Source: Austropuccinia psidii
Taxonomy: Eukaryota; Basidiomycota; Pucciniomycetes; Pucciniales; Sphaerophragmiaceae
Direction of reading: 5' to 3'
Length of the DNA stretch: 64,000 nt
Assembly (NCBI GenBank): GCA_023105745.1
Contig: JALGQZ010000013.1
Location: 2,267,501 to 2,331,500 of the forward strand
Shown here: positions 9,932 to 21,273 of the stretch, piece by piece
Position numbering within the stretch: the stretch's first letter is position 1
Layout: each line of letters starts with the position of its first letter
Translations under genes and position numbers: made by a program
The notes under the pieces: generated by a model
Databases searched by the model: none
The model's input: only the letters and a program-made list of their open reading frames with translations
What the model was told of the DNA's origin: nothing

Positions 9932-11657
9932 CCATGGTGAAGCTGAGAAGATCTCAGCAGTTGCAGCACCTGCAAAAGTCTCAGCTTCAAGGCATGTGGG
10001 CGAAATTGAAGCTCAGTCGCTGCAAATGCTGCAACTGAGAAGGGAAATGCTGGTGTGAGGCAGAAGAACAATGGGGTTCTGGCTGAGTATTGCTATTAAT
10101 TGAATTGTAAAGCTCAGTCAAATCACCTTTGTTTCCTTAAATAGCCACCCAATCACCCAGGAGGGTGGTCGTGAGGCCCTCATTGAATGTGCATGGTGGG
10201 TGCAATTCCCAAATGCCCCATGCAGAAAAGAATGTGGTGCATTTGGTCACAAGTGACCGCAGCGAGATTACCGGCTGTATGGCCTGGTAATAGTGTTTGA
10301 ACAAAGGGGGGGCTGTAAGACAAGTGAATATAGCGTGAGCTTGCCTCAACCCATTGCTCAGGTTTGCTTTTGGGTCATAATTGAAATTCTCAGTGGCTGA
10401 AAATTTTAATTTCACAGTAATTGAACTATTGATATAACAATATAAAATGCACCATGCTGATCCATTGCTTGGTTGTTTTTGTATGCACACAATCTGAGCA
10501 TTTGGCACCGCATTGGATGAAATTTCAGCCAGGTGCAGCATTTCACACGCTTTGGTGAAGTGCTCCAAACTGAGCCTTCCAATGAGCTTTTGCGAAAATT
10601 GTCCGGACCATGGCTTTACTGAGCACTTCCACACAGTGCTTTTGACCATGACATGCTCAGCTTGCGTGTGCAAATCGGGTGAAACACAATTCTGAGCATG
10701 TGGAACATGGGCTACGTATATGCAAACAATTGGAAGGTGGATACCCATTGGCTATATGCATGCAGGCTGAAGTAGTATTACAGCATCCTAGTCTGTACAG
10801 CCTACACTGTAGTACGCAGTACATCTTTGTAAATGTATGCTGTGGGGCAGAGCAAAAGCTGTAAAACAATGTAACATGCAATCATGCCAAGCCATCAAGT
10901 TAAATTTCTCAACTGCATCCCTTTATGCACCTTGTTGGAGAGCTCTGCCTAACTACGGCACAGATGCGCGTGTAATCCAAGTGAATGTAAGTGGGTCATA
11001 ATGGGATGACTTATTATTTGGGTCATACACAAACAGTGGATTCACTCCGGTGCCATTTCTGGGCAAACTTTGACTGGCTGCGCTTGTTCATCGCGCGTGC
11101 TCATTGGTGGGCAGGCAAAAGCTTTAATACGCACCCCCGGCGGGTCATAAACAGGCAACTTTCACAGGCCTGGAAGACATTTTACTGCCAGTCTTCCAAC
11201 CAGCTATTTTCTTGGTCGGGTGGTCAGCTTGACTGCAGATGCTCACCTGCTCGCGTGTGGAAACCTGAGGCCAATCAGTGTGGATTTGCTTCAGCCTCAT
11301 CCACATTAGAATAATCCCAACCTATGATTGTTGAGGCTGGTTATTTTGTCGTGAGGATTGCCTACCGCAGGTCATTTTCTGAACGTTCTCACGCGCCCTG
11401 CGCATGTTGTGGCCCCTGGCTTGCAGCCAAAACCTCCCTTGGGTGGGTGGCCTCTTTCGCCAGAGTTTGGTACACACGTGAGGCAAAGACCCTGATGCCA
11501 ATCTCAGTGGATTTGTACCCGCCTCAAACGCAATAGGGGTGACTGTATATGTGGATCACGGTTCACAGCCCGCACCCCCTTTGATTATGCCACACATTCC
11601 TCCCTGGACGCCCAGTAGGCATCAGTCAGAAAAAAACTTCAGGCAAAACCAAGCTCA

Positions 11658-11681
11658 TGTTTGGTGGCACGCCACCAAATA
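11658..11681. repeat. Intergenic palindrome P4 (E_out)
   Basis: Half-sites TGTTTGGTGGCA and CGCCACCAAATA. The counterpart 34814-34837 is more perfect. Confidence 0.85.
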
Positions 11682-11792
11682 TATCTCACCCGCCCACACA
11701 CAAACATCCCCACAGTGAGATTTCCCTTTGAAACCGCCAACATTGCCCAGGAAGTCCCTGTGCAACAATTAACCTGGGGAAGATATGCTCAT

Positions 11793-11816
11793 TGTTTGCT
11801 GTCACACCAGCGAACA
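11793..11816. repeat. Intergenic palindrome P5 (E_out)
   Basis: Half-sites TGTTTGCTGTCA and CACCAGCGAACA. The counterpart is 34674-34697. It lies about 370 bp upstream of gene D. Confidence 0.8.
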
Positions 11817-12183
11817 TGGCTGCATGCCTCTAATATGCCCCTCCACAATAAGTTGCTACAACCCACCCAATTTTGAATATGCTAATGCAACCTTGATCCA
11901 CCAAAGGTTTTTTAACTTTCTGCAGATACAGCAGTCATATTGGTGCACCCACATTTTTGCCACCTTGCCTTGATATATGCCCCAAATCGGATATGAAAAT
12001 TATGAGCCCAAGAGGCCCACCTCCATCAAGACCATTCCCGTAACCACAGGCCATCCCCCCTTGAGCCCATTGCTGCCTCTCATATAAGTTCCCCACCTGC
12101 GCTTATTTGTCTTCATTGCCTTTAACTAACCCTTCCCAATCATCTAATTTCCAACTGCACCCAAATAATTTAAAATACCCATC

Positions 12184-14027
12184 ATGTCAACCCCTTCACA
12201 ACCACTTTGCATTGGGATGATTAATATTCATATTCAAATAAATAGTGATATGACCTTAAATCCTGAGAACTCCCACTTAGCTTCTTGGATTATCATATGG
12301 CACAATCAACACAACATATTAGTATATCTCCCCAATCACCAGCGTGCTATTGGCTCTCTCCCTGGAACCCTTTCCCAAACCTTGATACCATTCCTTGGGG
12401 AAGCAAAAACCTTCATGCACTGTGGTCCTGGTGGGGCATGGATTGAAAATTGCCAATCCAATCCTACTCAAATATTATTTGTTGAGGGAGTATTTATGAC
12501 TGATGCAAATGATCCCTCCTCATCTCAGAAACCCAATCTAGCATTGATGTTCTTCACATGGTATCCAAACATTCTATTTATAATGGAAAGCTTTTGGACA
12601 CAAGATTTCAAGCTTAAAATTCCCAAAAAATATGACTTTAATACTCATAGTCAATGTCAACTCTTTACTCCCACATTTCCCGCTTCAAACTCGACGCCAG
12701 CTTCATATCCTGCTATTTCATCATTGATTTCCAAACAAAAACTGATACAATTACCCAGTGGATCAGACCTCCCCATGATGACCCCGCCCCATGCCATTAT
12801 TCAAACCCCCTCCTCCCTCATCAAAATACCAGACTAGCTTTTCTCTGGGATCAAGGAATCCCCAATGGCCAATCAGCCCATAACCTTTGGGCCACCTCAC
12901 CCCCAGGATCCACTTTTAATGCCAGGCACATCATTACAAACAAGGTCGTTAGCTCATTTGAATCCCTTTCCACCATTACCCCTCTTGGAGGACTGCTTGC
13001 GGATGATATGGGATTAGGTAAAACCATTCAGGCCATTGCTCTAGTTGGTACCTCCAAGGAGCAGATTATTTCAAACCCCCATTGCTCCACGCCCACCATG
13101 ATCATCTGCCCCCCTCGCTTAATTACCAACTGGCAATCAGAAATATCCAAGCATGCTCAGGCTGGAGCGCTGCATGCCAAAATCTACCATGGTCCCTCTT
13201 GTCACTCATTATCTGTGGCCGACATCTTAAAATATGATATCATCATCACTTCTCACAATACTATCACCCAAGAATTTAAGCAAACCAATACCTCTACATC
13301 ATTCATTTTTCAAATCAATTGGCATCATATAATTTTGGATGAAGCACAGTGAGTGGCTGAGCTTAAATGATTCAAATTACCTTTTATATCCAAAACCCTT
13401 GCCCCATCTTACAGCTATATTCGCTCTCAATACACTGCCATTAATAACCTCCTTTCATCCTGTTGAATATGTTTAACAGGCACACCTATTCACAACACCA
13501 TTTATGACCTTTTGGGCATAATATCATTCATCACTCAACCCCAGAGCGCCAATCAAGATAACTGGTCACCATTCATCCTGAGTAGTCTTTCCAAAGGTTG
13601 CAATGATATTTTGCATTTGGCATTGCGGCATTTAAGTTTGTGCCACACCAAAACCACACATCTCAAATATCTCCCCACTATTAGCCATCATTATGAGCTG
13701 CTCCCACTCAACCTGACCATGCAGCAAGAATATTCCACACTATATGAAGAATTCCTATCACCCAAAAGCAAAGGACCAGGAGAATTTTTCAGAAATATTA
13801 ATAAGCTGCAAATATGTTGTAACCATCACATCATGCTTAACACAATTGCGGAGGTGGATTTGGAAGACCCCAAGGGCAGGAGCATTCAGGATAACTCCCC
13901 AACAATCACACAAACTATTGTGGATGTGGAAACATGCATTATGAGTAGTAAAATTGCATACCTCCTACAAATCTTAATGAAGAACAAACACACAAGGTGT
14001 GGTCCAACCAAATTGGTGGTTTATACC
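12184..14027 (+). pseudogene. Gene D, E_out copy, 5' part: SNF2-family ATPase split by E_in
   Basis: Start at ATG 12184 (MSTPSQPLCIGMIN). About 200 residues of unrecognised N-terminal domain lead to a PHQ...W segment, then motif I DDMGLGKTIQAIAL, motif Ia CPPRLITNWQSEI, and motif II DEAQ just before an intron (GTGAGT near 13351 to cttacag near 13414). Motif III follows as LTGTPIHNTIYDLLG. The motif spacing is that of RAD5/ULS1-like SNF2 translocases; no RING domain is seen. Breaks: one base lost in a C-run near 12806-12810 and TGA at 13464-13466 where E_in reads CGC. At 14027 the gene is cut by E_in after VVYT; it resumes at 45323. Confidence 0.85.
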
Positions 14028-14071
14028 CACTGGGGCGAATCTTGTGTCAATCGTCGGCGATTGACTTCACG
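14028..14071 (+). repeat. TIR of E_in next to the transposase gene
   Basis: 44 bp: CACTGGGGCGAATCTTGTG, then a hairpin GTCAATCG-TCGG-CGATTGAC, then TTCACG. The partner is 45276-45319. It differs from the partner at only a few positions, including CACT against CACC at the tip. Confidence 0.9.
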
Positions 14072-14946
14072 TCAAGCAAACGTCAAGCAGGATAAAAGTC
14101 GAGCTCACATCAAGCAAAAATCAAGCGAACGTCAAGCACACGTCACACTCTGGTCTTACACCAAATCCTGTGACATCCAATAATATTGGATCCCCCGTGC
14201 CTTCAACTCAGATTCCTCACCACCTGATCATCCCGCAACCATCCAATGGTTGGTAAAAATTACACAAGACCTGCCTGTTTGCAAAAACACACATCAAAGA
14301 GGTCCTTCAGCCAGTCTTGATGTAGGCGGGGGGTTTGACTTCACCAGGTCATCCATAAAAGGACTCCGCCTGAGCGGGATTGTCGTTTTGCAGGTGACAC
14401 TGGTAGGGCCCGCCGCACAATACCGCGTGTGCGTGTGCAGGTGCGCATGCGTGTGCATTGGCGTGTGCGGGTGCGCTTGCGTGTGCAGGTGCGCAAGGGT
14501 CGCTTCCCCTTCCTACATGATGATGGCGCCGTTAGAAATTTTGGCGGGGGGTTTGCCTTCACCAGCTCGTCCATGAAAGGACTCCGCCTGAGCGGGATTG
14601 TCGTTTTGCAGGTGACACTGGTAGAGCCCACCGCACAATACCGCGTGTGTGGGTGCGGGTGCGCTTGCGTGTGCATTGGCGTGTGCGCAAGGGCCGCTTC
14701 CCCTTCCAACATGATGATGGCGCAGTTAGAAATTTTGGATGCTGTGAAAGGTGAGTGTGTGGGTCATTTGATCATTGAACTTGGCTTATTCACATTGTAC
14801 CCAATGTCAAAATAGTAAGTTCTTTGTGGCAATGTGAAATAATGGGCTTTGCTTGTCACAATGGCATGTCTCTGTCACTAAATTTTGAGGCAGTTATTTC
14901 ACTAGCAAAATTGCTAATGAATCTGAGAGATTTGCATTTCTGTATA
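14072..14946. repeat. Subterminal repeats of E_in: CGTCAAGC words, GT/GC-rich tract, duplicated block
   Basis: ACGTCAAGC or ATCAAGC words recur about five times between 14066 and 14150. A block with GGACTCCGCCTGAGCGGG and GTCGTTTTGCAGGTGACACT occurs twice (about 14325-14440 and 14560-14650). Each is followed by a GTGTGCGGGTGCGC-type tract. The E_out counterpart is 52264-53191, where the block occurs once clearly. Such subterminal repeats are typical transposase targets; that role is inferred. No gene is seen. Confidence 0.65.
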
Positions 14947-17900
14947 CTAAATTTCATGAAATAACGGCTTTATCATTACAAGCAGTCCACATGACAGAAC
15001 TTTGTTATCATACAATCCACAGTTACCTTCTATTTCTTCTTCAGATATAATCAAGTGTCCATTATCAAAACCAACAGCTTTATAAATATTCAGATGCGGC
15101 AAATCTGGTAAGAAATTCACATCAATCTTCAAAGTTTTTAAGATCAGAAAGTTATTGTTCAGTATGCTAGATGGCTCAGAGACTTTAAAAATGCTATTAA
15201 TAATACCAAAGCGTCGTGAGTTGCCCCTCAGAAAACATATCACACTGTTTCTGACATTTTTGGATTCAGTTGAAAATATTTTGTTCCCAATATTAATGTT
15301 TGAAACTGGAAAATACCAAGGTGAGACAATCCTTGAAGTGAGATGACTTGTGGATTGCACGGTAGTGTCTAAGCTGATCCAATCAACTATTTCCCTTGTT
15401 GCATGAAAATTCTGTAAGTACTCAACTAGGCAATAATAATTTTCTTGGTCATGGCGGGATGGTTTGTTATATTTATGGTCATTGAACAGGGCAGGTGGCT
15501 GTGATTCGAAAAGCTGTTTTATTTCACATGGCACAGATGGGGATTTCAGGAGAACGGAAACGTTGGAACATCGACAGATATGTTGAAGTAAGGTTTTATC
15601 TATATCATCTATTTAGAGTTGCAAGAAGTTAATCTTATTCAGTTCAGGTGTTTAATCAATGTGAATATATTGATCTTATTTATTGACGTACATATTTTGT
15701 TATTTGTTGGCATTTTTGCAAATACTCCAATCAAGCGCTCATAACCCCATGTGGCTGAGGCTTGTGCTGGGCCCCAACGTTGGAAGAGTTCGGGAATATG
15801 GTCAGCAAAATGATGATTTGGTTTACTTTCCTGTTTTGGGAACAGGAGTTGATTGGAAAGGCGGAATTTTTTCCAATGTTCAGCAAATGCAGTCGCATCT
15901 CCTATTGAAACAGTCCAACTTGTGGCAATGTTGATAGCACTACTCAAATGGAATGTATTCTTGGTTAGTTCATTTCCAAGTTCTTCTGACTGACCCATTT
16001 GCCTTTGAATGTTGGCCGATTGGTGTTCATCTAATGACATCTGTTGACTGAGCATTAAAAATGGAATATAGACCTTATATAAGAGAGCCCATTCAGCGGC
16101 TTTTAAGCTACCATGAGAGGGGGAACCCATGTTGCGAGGTACTCTTGTCCATGATGAGGGAATTATTGTCTCAGATATGATTTTTCGGAGATGCTCCAGA
16201 GCCTCACCCTTGATCTGGTGATCACTCAGTGCAGTGATATCCAATTCAGAGGGGATTTCAGAAGTGGGGATGTAATCGGCATCAAATGAAGGAATCTCCG
16301 CAGAACCACTAGATGATTGTTCTGTGTTAGGGGTGGGCATTGGGAAGTAGTTTTTTTGGGTGGAAGTAGTGGGGAGTGGCTCATTTATTATTTTTGCTGC
16401 GTCTCTTCTCAGGGAGCGGGCCTCTCTCAATGTGATTTTATCAAGAGAGCTGTTGGAGGTCATGCAATCTGAGTCTGAACTGTTGGTTTCATTGGATTTC
16501 CTGCGGGACCTGAGGTAAATTTTTGATTTGGACTCTGGAATGCACAATTTGAAAGTTGCATGATCCTTCAAAATTCCAAGTATTAAATTATGCATTATGT
16601 CAAGATTAACCATTCTGCTGGCATCCCAATACGGAAGGTCTTCTAAAATTGAATATCACACTCCATACTCAGAGAAAATTGCTTGTCTTTGTTGTGGGGT
16701 TGCCCGAAGCCATTTGGCAATGGTTGATTTATGATTTTGATATGAGCGTGTGTAGTGAAATTGAGGACCAATTTCATCAATTTGAGCTTTGTGAATGGTG
16801 CAAAAATTACAAAAGTGGTTGCCTGAATGGGAAATAAATCCAGTAAGCTTGCGCATGGCAACCACATCCGCAATGGCTTTGAGAATGGCAACACAGATAA
16901 AGGATCCTGAAGGACCTGTTGAGGTGGGTGAAAAATGGTAACCTTGCCTTAGCTCTTTGAGCTCCTTGATGAGTGGAATTAATAAATGATTCAATTGAAG
17001 GGAAGTTGGCTCCTTCGGACCAGGGATTATTCCTGCAACATAGACATTCTCTGGCTTCAATCTTTCACTTGGGGGGAGATTAAGACAAATAAGCATGATA
17101 GGTACAATGCTGGCCAAACGGGTGGACTTTCCATGTGCATTAAACCAGTCCACATAAATGGAGAAGGCCAATGCACCAGGAATGGACATGAATGGGGGGT
17201 CATGGATATTTCTAGTGCCAGTGAAGCGTCTCCAGACCAATCCATCCCAGACGTCACATTTTGGGGAATCTTTGGGAGTTTGGGATTGTTGATGTTGATG
17301 CAGAATTTCCATAATTCCAGCCCGCTGGAGAAATCTGGCAAGCCAATTTTTGAATGGTTGATAAATGAAATGTTTTGTTGGTATAAACTTTTGCTTCATG
17401 TTGGTGGTGTTTTGGGTGTGGGCTTCAAATGAATAGATGAATTTGCCTAATGATTGTGTGCAAGGGGGATCATGATCATTTGGGTCATTATGGTGTTGAC
17501 AGTGGGGTTGGTCAGTTGTGACTGATTCAGTAAGGCCATTAAGAGAGAAACATTGAGGACAACATATATAGTTTTGAATCACTGGCTCCAATTGGAGATG
17601 TTCAAATATGGTACTCAGATCTTGAGGTATATGGAATGCAGGAATGGGGGGACCACCGGAGCTTGAGATGCTGGACTTGATCAGCAGGTTTAGGGCGGGG
17701 TGGAGAATGCGTGAAGCCCTGCGGGGTATATTATACCTTAGTGATAGAATGGCAGATATTATCATTCCAAGGTCTTGTGGAGGAAGGGTTTGACTGCTGC
17801 TGTATGGTTTCTGTGCAATTGAATTGAGCCCCGGTGCTGTGGAGAAGATGCTTTGGGCCCATGGTGGTGAATAATCAGCTGGGAATGTTTGATCCAATAG

Positions 17901-18110
17901 AAGTTGTGGGCACTCAGATCCTGATGCAGAAGTAGGGATGTTTGGAAGAGATTTGGGTGCAATGGTTGATTTGAGCTTTTTAATGTGCTGTTTATATTGG
18001 AAAGGTGTGAAGGCAACTCCAGGCCTATCACCCTCAGGGGAAGAGTGTGTTTGAGTTGAGCAGTGTTGACACATGCATATACGCATTGAGGAATAGCGGC
18101 GGGTTGTCAT
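14947..18110 (-). pseudogene. Gene T, E_in copy: Plavaka-like DDE transposase, one core stop
   Basis: It would cut and rejoin the element ends. Start MTTRRYSSMRICMCQHC at 18110. Cys-rich clusters lie at residues 12-17, 183-187 and 434-440 (NHFCNFCTIH). The RNase H-type core shows the first acidic residue in YVDWFNAHG (D321), then CLNLPPSERLKPENVYVAG and IPGPKEP. The second is in VNLDIMHNLILGILKDH and the third in WGYERLIG. This order is the hallmark of fungal Plavaka transposases. A TGA at 16656-16658 interrupts GV-YSILEDLPYWD; E_out has CAA there. An intron starts at GTACGT near 15682 and ends at ctaaatag near 15612. The last exon, about 215 aa, ends at 14947. T is divergent from gene E; Gypsy-1 sits in the shared promoter gap. 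Confidence 0.85.
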
Positions 18111-18143
18111 TGTTGCAGGAATTGGGAGTATGGTTGGTTTGTG

Positions 18144-18151
18144 TATAAATA
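18144..18151 (-). promoter_or_regulatory. TATA-like box of transposase gene (E_in)
   Basis: TATTTATA on the minus strand about 34 bp before the ATG at 18110, conserved at 49062-49069 in E_out. Gypsy-1 inserted only about 60 bp further upstream. Confidence 0.45.
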
Positions 18152-18210
18152 TCTATGGCTGATGTGAAAGTGTTTAGGAGTGTTACTAATTGGAAAAAAA
18201 ATTGCGTGAT

Positions 18211-20235
18211 TGTAAGGTTTGACTATGAAACAATAAGTAAAAATTACTAATTTATTACTTATTGTACTCTGAATGTCCTTATAATTGAAATAAATAAGAT
18301 TAAAATAATAATAATAATAAAGAAATATTATTATTATGGCGTAAAAATATTATATTATTAAATAAATATAATAATATAATTAATATTATATGAAATTATA
18401 ATATTATAAATAATATATTAATATAAAATAATTAATATATTATAAAGCTCTTTATTATTGTTACCAACAAATAATAAAGGCGTAAAAAATTGTTTTTTAT
18501 TAATAAAAAACAATTAATAACAATAATATTACTAATATTAAAGTTATGAATTAATATAAATACTATTTATATTAATTAAAGAATTATTAATAGAGTAATA
18601 ATAGAGAAATTATTATAATAAGAGAAAATAACCTACTTTTAACACTTAATATAATAATTTTGAAGTATTTTACGCCAAAAAATATAAATACAACCTTTTC
18701 AAATTGTATTTACAATAAAACTAAAGAAAATTACAAATTATTCAGTATTTTTACGTGGAAATGAGTTTTAGAGAGATTTTTAACAAAAACAATTAAATAA
18801 ATGATTTAATCACGTCAAAATAGATGATTATAGCAAGGTGGTCTTTGGTCTTTAATAATATAACAGTTTTATATATAAAGAATAAAGAAAATTACCTTTG
18901 ATTTGATTGATTTAATGTTTTTGATGCGTCTGAGGGGAAAACAGAGTAAAAAGAGCTCTATTTATAGTAAATACCTCCCTCCTAGAGTCCAACAGGCTTC
19001 TAGTAGACGTGTACTGATCATATCCACTGGAATTGATCAATATTTTAAGGTTTGAGGGTGATTACATCACGATCAAACCATATTACATCATTATTGCACC
19101 ATTATTTAGAGTTATCACTATAACTCTAAGTGTGATGACATCAGAGGCTTGGCAGAACCCCAAATTTCGTGGATTTTATTAGTTTTAATCATAAACTAAT
19201 AGTATTCACCAATTTTATCACTATTAAGACTGTTAAACTTAATTTAAGGTTACAGTGTGTGATCATAACAGCTCAATTTAAGCTCAAACTTTGATCCTCA
19301 ATAACTTTTAAGGTTTTCACGCTACAGCAATTCAGAGAGTGAATTCTGATAGCCTGACCTAACCTTATTATGCTGCCAAGAGCTTTTCATTACATCATCA
19401 AAACTCTAATTTTGATGATTTTTCTTGTAACTCATCTTTTCTGTCGAAATTCAATATTTTAAACTTCAAACCTTGATTTCAGGGGGTTATACCCTGAATT
19501 TAATAATAAAAATTACATCATTCTTCACGAATGAACTAGTAGAATCCAACTGTGTACTTTTTTTAAGTTTGGAGCACTTTCACAACAAAGTGGTCAACAG
19601 CTCTGTTGATTTTTATCAATATTTCATCATAGGTTTTAACCTTGTTTATAACTTGTAAAATAAAGTTCATATCTGTGTTCTTTCAGTAATTACGTGGTGA
19701 CTTTATTTTTGGTTCATCATTCTATCATGTATATTTTAGAAGATATTAGCTATGATCACTGAATATATGCGTTGACCAAAAAAGTGCATATATTCAGGAT
19801 AATTCCTTAAGTATTGATTTTGGGAGTTAGCTTATTAATTGTTTTATATGTGGTTTTTTGTGGGGAATACACTGGTACAATTTATTTCACATGTTGTTTC
19901 ATTAGTTTCTGAGATAAATAAGGTTTTATGATTTTTATAAGGTATCATACCTTATAATTCCTTAAATATTGACTTTACAGATATGCCATAAAAGTGGTAT
20001 ATGTGTATTTCTCCATGGGGAATCCAATGGTATAATTTATTTCACATGTTCATTCATTGGTTTTTAAGTTAAACCAATTTTAGTACCAATTTATGGTATT
20101 TTTTGTATATTTGAGTAATTATTTTTAGTGTATAATTATTCTAATTAATTTTAATATAATTATATTAAAGGTATAATTATTATTAATCTTTTTTGTGACC
20201 TTATTGGATATGTGGTCATATCTCAAAGGCTCACA
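18211..20235 (-). repeat. 3' LTR of Gypsy-1
   Basis: TGTAAGG...CTCACA on the plus strand, 2025 bp. The first ~500 bp is extremely AT-rich, with a perfect 26-bp palindrome at about 18488-18513 (ATTGTTTTTTATT and its complement) and GGCGTAAAA three times (about 18339, 18479 and, inverted, 18669). Confidence 0.95.
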
Positions 20236-20247
20236 TTCCCTACCACC
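20236..20247 (-). other. Polypurine tract of Gypsy-1
   Basis: On the minus strand GGTGGTAGGGAA abuts the 3' LTR, as expected for the plus-strand primer of reverse transcription. Confidence 0.7.
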
Positions 20248-20352
20248 AAAAAAGATTGTACCACAATCTGATATATGTGATTAGGGTATCATCCACTGTC
20301 CTACCTCTTCAATAGACTTTGTTAGTCTTGAAGCTCAATAATGCTTAACTTT

Positions 20353-21273
20353 TTATTTTTCAGGTTTTCTCTCATGTCTGAACCTTCTTAGTAACTTATC
20401 AGCATTTGTTATATCTTTCTCAAGTAGCCATTCATCTTCTTGAGTAGAATTTCTATACCTCACAAGGTATTCCCTTTCTTTTTTGTTTCTTGTCCTTCTT
20501 TCTTTAAGGACTTTTACTATTTTCTTTTCCTCTCCTTCTTCCAAGGGGGGAATTTCAAGTGGGGGTTTATTTCTTAGTGGAAATAACTCTTTGTCACTTG
20601 AACTGTAAGGTTTTATTAGACTTACAGGGAAAGTTGGGTGTTTGTTCATTAGTTCACCTGTGAGTTCTAATTGCACAGCATTGGGTCCATGAAGTGCTTT
20701 TATCATAAATGGTCCTGCAAAGGAATCTTTCAATTTCTTTGGGCCTTTTATGTTATTGAAATTAAGGGTTGATACTAAAACCAAGTCCCCTATTTTGAAG
20801 TCAGGTGGTTTATGACTTTTATCCCATCTTTCTTTTGCATATTTAAAAGAATCTTGCATGCATCTGTTTGCATGGTGTCTTGCTTTGTCAAGCATTATCT
20901 TGAAACTGCTTGCTGTTGGATGTATATCCACTAAGTCCTTTTTGAGGGTATCATAAGGAAGTCTTGGATTCCAACCTTTCTCTAGCATTGCTGGTGTTTT
21001 GCCAGTAGAAGAATGGATTGATGTCTTATATGCCAGTTCAAGTGCTGGTATTAGTGTACACCAATCATGGGTAAAACCATCAGAATCTTTGAATTCTAGC
21101 CCATGAGCACAGAATCTTCTGATCATATCCTCTAGGGTTTGTATCATTCTTTCTGCTAGACCATCAGGGCTATTACCCAATCCATATGAACTATTTCCCA
21201 TGGGGATTTTGGTTCTTGGATTTGGATCATCATTCCAAATTTCTTTCCTGTGGCTCTGTTGGCTTTTTGACAT
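20353..21273 (-). pseudogene. Gypsy-1 integrase C-terminal half with chromodomain-like tail
   Basis: It begins at [19 protein letters not shown], the region after the second catalytic Asp of Gypsy integrases. A GPF/Y-like segment (KLKDSFAGPFMI) and a tail (KKIVKVLKERR...EYLVRYRNSTQEDEWL) that looks like a chromodomain follow, ending at 20353. It lies in another frame from the main pol frame. The join at about 21155-21180 shows that the integrase core between HMDWV and DGLAER is gone. Confidence 0.85.

Larger units (their letters stand above)
9507..12183. promoter_or_regulatory. Long regulatory gap between genes C and D (E_out)
   Basis: About 2.7 kb without a convincing gene. It contains the gene C TATA box (9924-9931, minus), GAAGCTGAGA/TCTCAGC repeats around 9948-10045, and many CTCAG/CTGAG words up to about 10700. 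It also holds palindromes P4 (11658-11681) and P5 (11793-11816) and the gene D TATA-like CATATAAG (12081-12088). The whole stretch is conserved in E_in (34307-37300). Open frames are short and not shared as proteins. Confidence 0.6.

Noticed and set aside
14250..14815. Small Cys/Val-rich secreted proteins on both strands
   Set aside because: They arise from GT/GC-rich subterminal repeats, with no conservation as protein in the mirrored region.
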